This document shows, piece after piece, positions 16,654 to 25,672 of a stretch of 47,687 nucleotides of DNA. Under the pieces are notes generated by a model. The model had not been told where the DNA came from. It saw only the letters and a list, made by a program, of their open reading frames with translations, and made no database searches. Each line of letters opens with the position of its first letter. Within the stretch, counting starts at the first letter, position 1. The DNA is from Pseudomonadota bacterium (lineage in GTDB: Bacteria; Pseudomonadota; Alphaproteobacteria; Sphingomonadales; Sphingomonadaceae): assembly GCA_021849075.1 (NCBI GenBank), contig JAJZTH010000023.1, positions 1-47,687 of the forward strand, given 5' to 3'. The translations under genes were made by a program, and so were the position numbers.

Positions 16654-18201
16654 ATGCGTTCTCGCCTGGCAATCACGCTCGCCCTTTTCCCCAGCCTCAT
16701 TTTGACCGGATGCGGTCAGGCCCCCGGCAGTCAGAGCTATGAGGTCGCCAATAGCGCCGCCGCCCAAAGTGGCGAACGCTATGACGGTCACCCGGTCAGC
16801 CCGATCCATCAGGTCGCAAGCGATCCCGTATCGACCTTCGCCGTAGATGTGGACACCGGCGCCTATGCCAATGTCCGCCGCATGCTGCTGGCCGGCCAGA
16901 CCGTCCCGGCCGACGCCGTCCGCACCGAGGAGATGATCAACTATTTCCGCTACGATTATCCCCTGCCCGACGATCGCGCCGCGCCGTTCAGCGTGACCAC
17001 CGATGTTGCGACCACGCCCTGGAATCCCGGCACGCGGCTGCTGCGCATCGGCCTGCGCGGCTATGATGTCGCCCGGTCGCAACGGCCACCGGCCAATCTG
17101 GTGTTCATGGTCGATGTGTCGGGATCGATGCAGGATCAGGACAAGCTGCCGCTTGTGAAGCAAGCCCTTTCCACCCTTGCCGACGGGCTGCGCCCCGACG
17201 ACAGCATATCGATCATCACCTATGCCGGCTGGGTCGAAACGCTGGTCGAGGGAAGCCATGATAAAGCAGAGATTAAGGCAGCGCTGAGCGGTCTGGACGC
17301 GGGCGGCGCAACGGCGGGCGGCCCGGCCCTGTCCATGGCCTATGATCTTGCCCGCGCGCATCGTGTCCCCGGCGGCATCAACCGCATCATCATGGCGACG
17401 GACGGCGACTTCAATGTCGGCCTGTCCGACCAGCAAAGTCTGGAGGAAATGGTGAGGCAGAACCGGGAGGATGGCATCACCCTGACCACATTGGGCTTTG
17501 GCCAGGGCAATTATAATGATGCGATGATGGAGGCGGTCGCGGACCTCGGCAATGGCAACCATGCCTATATCGACAGCGCGATGGAAGCCCGCAAGGTGCT
17601 GGACGAGGAACTCTCCTCCACCCTCTTCACCATCGCAAAGGATGTGAAGGTGCAGGTGGAATTCAACCCGGCGGCGGTCAGCCAGTATCGGCTGATCGGC
17701 TATGAAAATCGCGCGCTGACGGAGGAGGATTTCGCCGACGACCGGGTCGATGCCGGCGAAATCGGCGCCGGGCATCAGGTGACGGCGCTGTATGAAATCG
17801 TGCCGTTGGGCGAAGCGGGATGGACCGGACAACGTAAATATGCCGCCAATCGCCCGGCGGCGGCCACCGGTGACGCCGGTGAGATTGCCACCGACATCGC
17901 TACCGTACGCCTGCGCTATAAATTGCCAGAAGGCGACAACAGCCGCCTGATCGAACAATCGATCCCCGCCGCCCTGCTCGCCACCGCCATCCTGCCGCAA
18001 GGGGACATGGCCTTTGCCGTCGCGGTCGCCGCGTTCGGCCAGAAACTGCGCGGCGACACGAAGCTGGGCGGCTTCACCTTTGGCGACATAGAAAGGCTGG
18101 CCGGCCGGCAATCGGGCTATTGGCGACAGGAATTCATCCAGCTCGCCAGTCTGGCCGATACGGGGGGCCACTCGGCCTGGGGTCGAAGCACAGGCGAGTA
18201 G
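16654..18201 (+). CDS. YfbK-like von Willebrand factor A lipoprotein
   Basis: 515 aa from ATG 16654 (GGAG 9 bases upstream). The signal peptide ends in lipobox LTGC (Cys20). Residues 40-125 are the YfbK N-terminal domain (VSTFAVDVDTGAYANVRR). The VWA domain runs from about 147 to 320 with an intact MIDAS, D154-V-S-G-S158, and later ATDGDFNVG. The C-terminal ~190 residues match DUF3520. Such proteins sit on the periplasmic face of the envelope and probably bind proteins in a metal-dependent way; the role is unclear. It is divergent from the DUF4173/two-component operon with a 255-base shared promoter region, so it could be one of that system's targets (inference). Confidence 0.9.
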   Translation: MRSRLAITLALFPSLILTGCGQAPGSQSYEVANSAAAQSGERYDGHPVSPIHQVASDPVSTFAVDVDTGAYANVRRMLLAGQTVPADAVRTEEMINYFRYDYPLPDDRAAPFSVTTDVATTPWNPGTRLLRIGLRGYDVARSQRPPANLVFMVDVSGSMQDQDKLPLVKQALSTLADGLRPDDSISIITYAGWVETLVEGSHDKAEIKAALSGLDAGGATAGGPALSMAYDLARAHRVPGGINRIIMATDGDFNVGLSDQQSLEEMVRQNREDGITLTTLGFGQGNYNDAMMEAVADLGNGNHAYIDSAMEARKVLDEELSSTLFTIAKDVKVQVEFNPAAVSQYRLIGYENRALTEEDFADDRVDAGEIGAGHQVTALYEIVPLGEAGWTGQRKYAANRPAAATGDAGEIATDIATVRLRYKLPEGDNSRLIEQSIPAALLATAILPQGDMAFAVAVAAFGQKLRGDTKLGGFTFGDIERLAGRQSGYWRQEFIQLASLADTGGHSAWGRSTGE

Positions 18202-18222
18202 CATCAGCCTTGCGGTTCCCAA

Positions 18223-18308
18223 CTTCCTCCGTTCGGGCTGAGCTTGTCGAAGCCCCGCACTTTTCTTCAAATACAGCCCTTCGACAGGCTCAGGGCGAAC
18301 GGAGGAAG
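18223..18308. repeat. REP-like inverted element between convergent genes
   Basis: Two 30-base arms (18223-18252 and 18279-18308) are reverse complements at 27 of 30 positions, with a 26-base loop. The arm core, CTTCGACAGGCTCAGGGCG followed by AACGG, is a sequence type I recognise as dispersed through sphingomonad and related genomes. Lying between two stop codons, it probably also works as a bidirectional terminator. Confidence 0.8.
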
Positions 18309-18321
18309 GGATGCTATCCTG

Positions 18322-19218
18322 TCACGCCGGCAGCGGAATGAACTCGCTTTCATCCGGCACCTTGGCGAAGCGCTGGGCCTGCCAGTCGGCCTTGGCCTGT
18401 TCGATCCGGTCGGCCGAGGAGGAGACGAAATTCCAGTAGATGTTGCGCTTTTCCGGCAGCGGTTCGCCGCCCAGCAGCATCAGCCGCGCGCCGCCCTTGG
18501 CCCGCAATATGATCTCCGCGCCGGGCTTGAACACCACCAGTTCGCCGGTCGCAAAGCCGCCGGTCTGGCCGACCACCTCGATCGCGCCCGCGACCACATA
18601 GATGGCCCGTTCAATATGTTCCGCCTTCAACTGATAGCGCGCACCATCCAGCAGGGCGATGTCGGCATAGACCATGTCGGAGAAGGTCTTGACCGGCGAC
18701 ACCAGCCCGTCGGAACTGCCCGCGATCAGCGTCAACCGCGTACCCGCATCCTCGATCGTGGGGATTTCATGGGCCTTGTGGTGGGAAAAGCCGGGGTCGG
18801 TTTCCTCATGCTGCGTGGGCAGCGCCACCCAGGTCTGGAGGCCGAACAGCTTGCCGCCCTTCGCGCGGTTCTCGTCCGATGTGCGTTCCGAATGGACGAT
18901 GCCGCTGCCGGCCGTCATCCAGTTTACCTCGCCCGGCCGGATCGACTGGACCGACCCGACGGAGTCGCGGTGCAATATTTCACCCTCCAGCAGATAGGTG
19001 ACGGTCGCCAGGCCAATATGGGGATGCGGGCGCACGTCCAGCCCTTCGCCGCTATTGAATACGGCTTCGCCCATCTGGTCGAAGAAAATGAACGGCCCGA
19101 CCATGCGGCGATGCGCCGAAGGCAGCGCGCGGCGGACCGAAAAGCCGTCGCCCAGATCGCGGACCGGCGGCAGGATGACCATATCGACGGCGTCGATGTC
19201 GGAAGAGCGGATGGACAT
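18322..19218 (-). CDS. Pirin-family protein
   Basis: 298 aa, the normal length of bacterial pirins. The bicupin fold is shown by the N-terminal [10 protein letters not shown]...[18 protein letters not shown] and [10 protein letters not shown], which supply the metal-binding His and Glu residues. The C-terminal cupin has [11 protein letters not shown] and GELVVFKPG. Some pirins are quercetin dioxygenases and others modulate enzymes; the substrate here cannot be told. It follows the 106-aa gene by 30 bases and is probably co-transcribed with it. Confidence 0.92.
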   Translation of the reverse strand: MSIRSSDIDAVDMVILPPVRDLGDGFSVRRALPSAHRRMVGPFIFFDQMGEAVFNSGEGLDVRPHPHIGLATVTYLLEGEILHRDSVGSVQSIRPGEVNWMTAGSGIVHSERTSDENRAKGGKLFGLQTWVALPTQHEETDPGFSHHKAHEIPTIEDAGTRLTLIAGSSDGLVSPVKTFSDMVYADIALLDGARYQLKAEHIERAIYVVAGAIEVVGQTGGFATGELVVFKPGAEIILRAKGGARLMLLGGEPLPEKRNIYWNFVSSSADRIEQAKADWQAQRFAKVPDESEFIPLPA

Positions 19219-19248
19219 GGGACTGTTCCTTTTCAGGGAAAATGGAGG

Positions 19249-19569
19249 TTAGGCGCCGAGCAGCGCCAGCGCTTCGATCTGCGCGCGGGAAAAGCCCTGC
19301 GCGGACAGGGACGGGACATGGCGTTCGGCCAGCTTGCGGGTGCGGCCGGTTTCGCACAGGAAATCGCGCACCGGGCGCAGATGGGCGGGCAGCGGAGCGG
19401 GCGCAGCCTTTTTCGGCCCGATCAGCACATCGACCACATGGCCGATCCGCGACCGCAGCGACCCGGCATTGGCGGGTTCGCCGCAACCGCAATCGGCCAC
19501 GGCGGTCAGGGTCGCCTGAACATCGTCCCATTCGGCGGGGCTGAGGCGGGGGGTGGCGATGGTCAGCAT
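19249..19569 (-). CDS. Conserved hypothetical protein upstream of pirin
   Basis: 106 aa with a strong ribosome site (GGAG 9 bases upstream). It contains a DCGCGEP motif near residue 28 and an Arg-rich C-terminal half (HLRPVRDFLCETGRTRKLAE). No transmembrane segment or signal peptide. I do not recognise the family. Tight linkage with the pirin gene suggests a shared role. Confidence 0.6.
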   Translation of the reverse strand: MLTIATPRLSPAEWDDVQATLTAVADCGCGEPANAGSLRSRIGHVVDVLIGPKKAAPAPLPAHLRPVRDFLCETGRTRKLAERHVPSLSAQGFSRAQIEALALLGA

Positions 19570-19819
19570 GGCGAAACTCCTTTCCGGCTACGCCCCCCTT
19601 GTAGTCGCGTCGTGCTTTGCGGATCAGATAGATAAAATCATCCCATCTGTTCCAGATTCTTGAAAAGATGTCTGTGAACGAACATTGCCATTACGCAACA
19701 ATATTGTTGGCCTGATCCGATGCGATGGCTATCAAGGGCTGTGCCGACCAACGCTCGCCGGGAACGCCGCCTTTGGGTTTGACGAGACGCCTCGATCCTT
19801 TCCACCACGGCGCGCCGAC

Positions 19820-21514
19820 ATGAGCGACACGACGCCCTATGTCTTCAAACCGCATGAACGCCCGACCCTGCCGGGGTCGCCGGCCAATCCCGATCATCCC
19901 GCGCGCCGCCGCCGCGCCTATTTCGCGATCGGCTGTCTGATTGGCGTCACCGGCGGCCTTGGCAATGCGCTCGTCACGGTGAACCTCAATTTCGCGCAGG
20001 GCACGCTCGGCCTCAACAGCAATGAAAGCGCCTGGCTGACCGCCGCCTATTTCATGACCAACGTCACCGCCAATCTGCTGCTGGTCAAATATCGCCAGCA
20101 ATATGGGTTGCAGCCTTTCATCCGCTACATGCTGGCGGCCTATGCGCTGACGACGATTATGCATCTGTTCCTGCATGGTTTCTGGACGTCGGTGGCGGTG
20201 CGCGCGGCCAGCGGCGTCGCGGCCTCGGGCCTCTCCACCATGACCATCCTCTATCTGATGCAGAGCCTGCCGGCACCCAAGAGACTGGCAGGCGTGATGA
20301 TGGGCATATCCATCCCCCAACTCGCCACGCCCATCGCTCGCGCCCTCTCCCCGCACCTGCTGGAATCGGGCGACTGGCACATGCTCTACTGGTTCGAAAT
20401 GGGGCTGGCCTTCGCTTCGCTCGCCGCCGTCATGGCGCTTCCTCTGCCGCCCAGCGAGCGAGAAAAGGTTTTCGAACCGCTCGATTTCCTGACCTTCGGC
20501 CTGCTTGCGCCGGGTCTGTGCCTGCTGATCGCCGTCCTTTCCGAAGGGCGGATCGAGTGGTGGACGGAGCGAGCCTGGATGGGCTGGTCGCTGGTGGGCA
20601 GCGTGCTGCTGGTCAGCGCCGCCCTGCTGGTTGAACATCATCGCGCCAATCCACTGATCAACACGCGCTGGCTCGGCAAGCGGGAAATGGTGCGGCTGAT
20701 GCTGGTCGCCGCCTCGGTGCGCATCCTGCTGTCGGAACAGGCGTTCGGATCGGTCGGCTTGCTCAATGTGGTGGGCATGATCAATGATCAGATGATCACG
20801 CTCAACCTCATCATCCTGGCTGCATCGCTGGCGGGGCTGGCGACTGCGGTGCTCACCTTCCGCCCCGCCAATGTCAGCCGGCCCATCACCATCGCGGTCA
20901 TCCTGATCGCGATCGGCGCGTTCATGGACGCCGACGCCACCAACCTCACCCGACCGGCTAATTTCTACCTTAGTCAGGCGCTGATTGGCTTTGCCTCGCT
21001 GTTGTTCCTGGCGCAGGCGATGGTGATCGGCATCAGCCGCACTTTGCTGGCCGGGGGCAAGCATTTCGTCAGCTTCGTCGTGCTGTTCAGCATGAGCCAG
21101 AGCGTGGGCGGCCTGCTGGGCACGACATTGCTCGGCACGTTTCAGGTGGTGCGCGAAAAATATCATTCGCACGAACTGGTGCAGCATATCGTGATGATCG
21201 ACCCGCTGGTCGCCGCGCGCATCCGGGCGGGCGGCGGCGCGGTGGCGGGCGTGATCGGCGATCCGGCGCTGCGCAGCGCGGAGGGCGCGGCGATATTGGC
21301 GCAACAGGTCACGCGCGAAGCCAATATCCTGGCCTTCAACGACGTGTTTTTGCTGATCGGGGCGCTGGCGGTGCTGACCGCGCTTTGGGGTTATGCGATC
21401 CGCTATTCGATCCGCCGGCGGGGGGAGATATCGCCGGTCATCCTTCTCCAGCAAAAGATGATGCAGGCGCAGGCCGCGCAGCAGGCGACGCAACCGGCAA
21501 CAGGGAGCCAGTAA
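19820..21514 (+). CDS. MFS drug transporter, EmrB/FarB type (14 TM)
   Basis: 564 aa from ATG 19820 (MSDTTPYVFKPHERPTLPGS); the frame is open further upstream but lacks coding character. The ribosome site is weak. The protein has about fourteen hydrophobic helices and a conserved N-terminal NALVTVNLNFAQGTLG...SAWLTAAYF segment, as in the DHA2 (EmrB) family. It works as the inner-membrane pump of a tripartite system whose adaptor and outer-membrane channel are the next two genes. Substrates are probably toxic aromatics, fatty acids or drugs; the sequence does not settle which. Confidence 0.88.
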   Translation: MSDTTPYVFKPHERPTLPGSPANPDHPARRRRAYFAIGCLIGVTGGLGNALVTVNLNFAQGTLGLNSNESAWLTAAYFMTNVTANLLLVKYRQQYGLQPFIRYMLAAYALTTIMHLFLHGFWTSVAVRAASGVAASGLSTMTILYLMQSLPAPKRLAGVMMGISIPQLATPIARALSPHLLESGDWHMLYWFEMGLAFASLAAVMALPLPPSEREKVFEPLDFLTFGLLAPGLCLLIAVLSEGRIEWWTERAWMGWSLVGSVLLVSAALLVEHHRANPLINTRWLGKREMVRLMLVAASVRILLSEQAFGSVGLLNVVGMINDQMITLNLIILAASLAGLATAVLTFRPANVSRPITIAVILIAIGAFMDADATNLTRPANFYLSQALIGFASLLFLAQAMVIGISRTLLAGGKHFVSFVVLFSMSQSVGGLLGTTLLGTFQVVREKYHSHELVQHIVMIDPLVAARIRAGGGAVAGVIGDPALRSAEGAAILAQQVTREANILAFNDVFLLIGALAVLTALWGYAIRYSIRRRGEISPVILLQQKMMQAQAAQQATQPATGSQ

Positions 21515-21521
21515 GGGACGC

Positions 21522-22634
21522 ATGAACCAGCCGACGACCACCGGGCCGGAGCCACAGGCGCACGACCCGCAGATCGATCCACCACAGAGCGGCTGGCGCC
21601 CGCCGGCGCGCGGACGGATGACGGTGATCGCCATCGTCGCGATCGCGCTCGCCGCCGTCGCCGCCATTCTCTACGCCTGGCAATTGCCGCCCTTTGCCGG
21701 CCTGTCCGAACAGACCGACAATGCCTATGTGCGCGGCAAAGTGACGATCATCAGCCCGCAGGTCAGCGGCTATGTCACCGCCGTCCCGGTGCAGGATTTC
21801 GCCGATGTGAAGGCCGGCCAGATCCTCGCCACCATCGACCGGCGCATCTATGCCGCGAGGGTGGAGCAGGCGAAGGCCAATCTCGCCGCCCAGATCGCCG
21901 CGCTCGACAATTCGCAGCAAAGCCAGCGATCGCGCGAAGCGGCGCTGACCGGGCAGGAAGCCGGCATCGCCAGCGCCCGCGCTCAGTTGGTGAAGGCACA
22001 GGCCGACATGCGCCGCGCCGACGCACTGGTCGCGGACGGCTCCATTTCGGAACGAGAGCGGGATCAGACCCGCGCCGCCCTGCTCGCCGCGCAGGCCGCC
22101 GTGCAACAGGCTGGCGCCACCCGTCAGATCGGCGCGCAAGATGTGCGGTCCGTGCTGGTCGGGCGCGGCGGGCTGGAGGCGGCGGTGGAGGGCGCACGCG
22201 CGCAGCTGCATCTGGCGCAGATCGACCTCGACAACAGCATCATCCGCGCGCCCGTCGGCGGCCAATTATCCGAAATCGGCGTGCGCAACGGCGCCTATGT
22301 GACGGCAGGCACGCAGCTCATGTTTCTGGTGCCGCACGATCATTGGGTGATCGCCAATTATAAGGAAGCCCAAACTCACCGGATGCGCGTCGGCCAGCGC
22401 GCCACTTTCCGCGTCGATGCGCTGGGCGGGGCGAAGCTGACCGGCCATGTCGAAAATATGGCGCCCGCCGCCGGATCGGAATTTGCGGTGCTCAGGGCCG
22501 ACAACGCCACCGGCAATTTCGTGAAAGTTGCGCAGCGCATCGCCGTGCGGGTGCGGATCGATCCGGGACAGGATCTGGCAAAACGGCTGCGCCCCGGCAT
22601 GTCCGTGGTCATCAAGATCCATACGCGCGACTGA
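21522..22634 (+). CDS. HlyD/EmrA-family membrane fusion protein
   Basis: 370 aa starting 7 bases after the pump gene (AAGGGA before ATG). One N-terminal TM helix at about residues 33-55, then the EmrA signature QTDNAYVRGKVTIISPQVSG, an alpha-helical hairpin at about 105-215, and the second half of the lipoyl domain (DNSIIRAPVGGQLSEIGVRN). It bridges the MFS pump to the outer-membrane factor in the periplasm. Its stop codon overlaps the start of the next gene (TGATG). Confidence 0.93.
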   Translation: MNQPTTTGPEPQAHDPQIDPPQSGWRPPARGRMTVIAIVAIALAAVAAILYAWQLPPFAGLSEQTDNAYVRGKVTIISPQVSGYVTAVPVQDFADVKAGQILATIDRRIYAARVEQAKANLAAQIAALDNSQQSQRSREAALTGQEAGIASARAQLVKAQADMRRADALVADGSISERERDQTRAALLAAQAAVQQAGATRQIGAQDVRSVLVGRGGLEAAVEGARAQLHLAQIDLDNSIIRAPVGGQLSEIGVRNGAYVTAGTQLMFLVPHDHWVIANYKEAQTHRMRVGQRATFRVDALGGAKLTGHVENMAPAAGSEFAVLRADNATGNFVKVAQRIAVRVRIDPGQDLAKRLRPGMSVVIKIHTRD

Positions 22635-23998
22635 TGCGCAAGCCCCCTCTCCTCCTGCTGGCGTCACTGGCGGCCTGCGCTGGTCCCACGGTCGAAACCG
22701 CCGATGTGCCCCCCCTCACGCCGCCGCTCACATGGCGCACCGACGCCGGTCCCATCGCCCCCTTCGACCGGGCATGGTGGCAGGGCTTTGGCGATCCGGC
22801 GCTGACCGCTCTGGTCGAACAGGCGCTGGCCAATAATATCGACATCGCCATCGCCGCCGCCCGCATCCGCGAAGCCAAAGCGCAACAGGGCATCGCCCGC
22901 GCCGCTCTGCTCCCCACGATCGACGCCATTGGCGGCGTAACGGACTCCCGCACCGTCAACGCCTTTGGCGAACCGGTCGAACAGACCGCCGGCCAACCGC
23001 AAGTGCAGGCCGCATGGGAAGCCGACCTGTTCGGCCGCCTGTCCGACCGCGCGTCGGCGGCGCGCTCCGCCTGGCTCGTCAGTCAGGCTGCGCGCGACGC
23101 CATTCGCTTGTCTGTCGCCGGCACGGCGGCGAGCGGCTACATCACGCTGCTGGCGCTCGACGGCCGGCTGGCGGTGGCGAAGCAAACATTGGAGGCGCGC
23201 ACCGCCGCGCTCAAACTGGCGCAGCGACGCAGCGATGCAGGCTATTCCCCTCGCCTGGAGCTGGCGCAGGCGCAGGCGGAGTATCAGGCGACGGCGCAGG
23301 TTATTCCCCCGCTGCAACAGGCGATATCGCGGCAGGAAAACGCTCTGCGCCTGCTGACCGGCGATCTGCCCGGCGGCATCACGCGCGGAGCGGCGCTCAC
23401 CGCCCTTACCCAGCCCGCAATTGCAGATGGCCTGCCTTCCGACCTGCTGCGGCGGCGGCCCGACATTGCGCAGGCAGAGTTGCAACTCGCCGCCGCCGAC
23501 AAATCACTGGCCGCCGCGCGCAAGGCATTTCTGCCGCAACTGCGCCTGACCGCATCGGGCGGTGCAGCCTTTTCCACCCTGCTCGCCGATCCGATCACCA
23601 TCTGGTCGGTCGGCGGTAGCATCCTCGCCCCGCTGTTCGAGGGTGGACGCCTCCGCGCCGGGGCAGAAGCAGCGGGCGCTCAGCGTGATCAGGCCGCGCT
23701 CGCCTATCGCAGGACGGCGCTCGGTGCCTTTCGCGAAGTGGAAGATGCGCTGGCGGCGATCAAACATGGCGACGAGCAGGTGCGGTTGCTCCAGCGCCAA
23801 CGGGATGCCGCCGCCGAAGGTTACCGCCTTGCCTCCAACCGCTACCGCGCCGGCTATTCCCCCTATTTAGAGCAGCTCGACGCGCAGAGATCGCTCTTCT
23901 CGGTCGAACTGGCGCTGGTGCAGGCGCAGGCGGACGCCCTGGCCGCGCGCGTCACCCTCTATCAGGCGATGGGCGGCGGCTGGACCGGCGTGGAATAG
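22634..23998 (+). CDS. NodT-family outer-membrane efflux lipoprotein
   Basis: 454 aa, sharing one base with the stop of the HlyD gene. Signal peptide with lipobox LAAC (Cys15), then the two structural repeats of the TolC/OprM fold: WWQGFGDPALTALVEQALAN at the start and RRRPDIAQAELQLAAADKSL in the middle, with EVEDALAAI and a Tyr-rich second-repeat end. Forms the outer-membrane exit duct of the efflux system. It ends 10 bases from the convergent GH43 gene, with no obvious terminator between. Confidence 0.93.
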   Translation: MRKPPLLLLASLAACAGPTVETADVPPLTPPLTWRTDAGPIAPFDRAWWQGFGDPALTALVEQALANNIDIAIAAARIREAKAQQGIARAALLPTIDAIGGVTDSRTVNAFGEPVEQTAGQPQVQAAWEADLFGRLSDRASAARSAWLVSQAARDAIRLSVAGTAASGYITLLALDGRLAVAKQTLEARTAALKLAQRRSDAGYSPRLELAQAQAEYQATAQVIPPLQQAISRQENALRLLTGDLPGGITRGAALTALTQPAIADGLPSDLLRRRPDIAQAELQLAAADKSLAAARKAFLPQLRLTASGGAAFSTLLADPITIWSVGGSILAPLFEGGRLRAGAEAAGAQRDQAALAYRRTALGAFREVEDALAAIKHGDEQVRLLQRQRDAAAEGYRLASNRYRAGYSPYLEQLDAQRSLFSVELALVQAQADALAARVTLYQAMGGGWTGVE

Positions 23999-24007
23999 CC
24001 GTTCGTC

Positions 24008-25606
24008 CTACAGCGCGCGGAACCGGAAATTGCGGAACCGCGCTTCGCCCGGCCCGGCAGCGTAAAGGCCGGGCCGCAACATCAGAAATCCGCCGCGCAC
24101 ATTATGGTGATAGCCCGACACTTCCATCCCCCGGTCGAACCGCTGCCATGTCCGCCCGCCATCGCCCGACAGATGATAGGCGATGATATGATGATGGTTC
24201 GTGACTTTCATCGTCAGCCGCCGGCCATAACTATTGGCCGGCCGCCCACGCTCCATGCCATATTGATGGGTAACGAAGCGCGCTTCATCGAAACCCAATC
24301 CGCAATAGAGCTTGTCGTCATAGAAGAGGATCAGCCCCGCTGTCCCGCCCGGCGCAATCTCTATGTCGCACTGAAACTCGTAAGACGGATCGCCCGCGAT
24401 CAGCAGCAGTGGCGATGAATCCTCCGGCGCCTTGCCCCGTCCCTTCAGCATCAGCGCGCCATCGGCCACCCGCGCCCGGCTCGCCTCATCGGGCGAAGGG
24501 CGAAAGAAATTCCATTTCGCGCCCAGCTTCAATTCCCTGAAATCATCGCTCAGCGCCATGCCATGGGGCAGGGCCTGCCCGCCGCGCGGCTTGGACAAGG
24601 GTTGCGACAGGTCGCCGCCTTTCATGCGAAACCAGCCATCCGCCGTCCATTCCACCGGATCGAGCAATGTCTGCCGCCCCAGCGTCCACAGGCCATTTTC
24701 ATAGCCATGATAGACCGCCCACCAGCTTTTATCCGGTGCCTCGACCAGACTGGCATGGCCGCGCGACCACCAGCGTTCGTCCAGGCTGGTGGTGCGCACC
24801 AGCGGATTGCCCGGATGCTGCTCCCATGGCCCATGAATGGAGCGGGATCGGGCCGCGATCACCATATGCCCCGTCGGCGGCCCAGCCGTCCCACCTACGG
24901 CCGTCAGCATGTAGAACCAGCCGCCATGGCGGTGAATCTTAGGCCCTTCGGGCGAAAATCCCTCAACATCCCATGTGTCGGGATAGTGCCAGGGGTCATA
25001 GACATGCTCGACCGCACCGATCGTCGACAGGCCATCGTCCGACAGGCGGATGCGGTCGCCACCCGACAGGAAGAGCCAGCGGCTGCCGTCCTCGCCTACC
25101 GCATGGCAGGGGTCGATATGATCGTGCAGCTTCAGGTCTATCGGGTCGCTCCACGGCCCGTCGATATTGTCGGCATGACTGACGAAGATGCTGTTCGGTT
25201 CGGCCTTGACCGGAATATAGAGGAAATAGCGGCCATCATGTTTTTCCAGGCTGACCGCCCAGACCGACCCGATATTCTTGCGTAACGCCGCCTTGCGCGG
25301 TTGCCAGTTGATCAGGTCGCGGCTGTGCCAGATGGTGATGCCGGGATAGCTGTCGAAACTGGAAAAGGTCATGTAATAATCCACGCCATCCTTCAATATG
25401 GCGGGATCGGGCCGGTCGCCCGACAGCAGTGGATTGAGGAAGCGGCCGTCGCCCAGATCGGCGATCCGCTGATTGTCGAGGCCGCGCTTCCAGTCGGTCG
25501 GCGCGGCCGGGGCAGCGGATGCGGCCAATGCCGCAGGCCCGCCGCCCAACGCGATCGCGCCGCCGGCCAATGTTCCCGTCAGGGCGTCGCGGCGGCTGAT
25601 CGTCAT
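24008..25606 (-). CDS. Glycoside hydrolase family 43 enzyme (exported)
   Basis: 532 aa with a twin-arginine-type signal peptide (MTISRRDALTG...). The five-bladed propeller catalytic domain spans about residues 55-340. The GH43 acidic triad is recognisable: Asp67 in GDRPDPAIL (general base), Asp165 in HDHIDPC (pKa modulator) and Glu220 in FSPEGPKI (general acid). A C-terminal concanavalin-like domain (about 360-532) is usual in beta-xylosidase/arabinofuranosidase subfamilies. In this pectin locus it probably trims arabinose or xylose side chains. Specificity is inferred from context. It lies downstream of the TonB receptor, separated by a terminator. Confidence 0.88.
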   Translation of the reverse strand: MTISRRDALTGTLAGGAIALGGGPAALAASAAPAAPTDWKRGLDNQRIADLGDGRFLNPLLSGDRPDPAILKDGVDYYMTFSSFDSYPGITIWHSRDLINWQPRKAALRKNIGSVWAVSLEKHDGRYFLYIPVKAEPNSIFVSHADNIDGPWSDPIDLKLHDHIDPCHAVGEDGSRWLFLSGGDRIRLSDDGLSTIGAVEHVYDPWHYPDTWDVEGFSPEGPKIHRHGGWFYMLTAVGGTAGPPTGHMVIAARSRSIHGPWEQHPGNPLVRTTSLDERWWSRGHASLVEAPDKSWWAVYHGYENGLWTLGRQTLLDPVEWTADGWFRMKGGDLSQPLSKPRGGQALPHGMALSDDFRELKLGAKWNFFRPSPDEASRARVADGALMLKGRGKAPEDSSPLLLIAGDPSYEFQCDIEIAPGGTAGLILFYDDKLYCGLGFDEARFVTHQYGMERGRPANSYGRRLTMKVTNHHHIIAYHLSGDGGRTWQRFDRGMEVSGYHHNVRGGFLMLRPGLYAAGPGEARFRNFRFRAL

Positions 25607-25633
25607 ATGCTCTCCTATATCGAAATCTAAAAT

Positions 25634-25665
25634 AGCCGGATCGCGCGTGCAGGCGCGATCCGGCT
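25634..25665 (-). terminator. Intrinsic terminator between the TonB receptor and GH43 genes
   Basis: A 13-base perfect stem (AGCCGGATCGCGC at 25634-25646 and its complement at 25653-25665) with a 6-base loop, followed on the minus strand by ATTTTAGATTT. It would end most receptor transcripts and allow GH43 expression by read-through at a lower level. Confidence 0.8.
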
Positions 25666-25672
25666 TAGCGCC

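Noticed and set aside
18223..18308. Insertion-sequence inverted ends flanking a transposase
   Set aside because: The arms are only 26 bases apart with nothing coding between them, so this is a REP-type hairpin rather than an IS.
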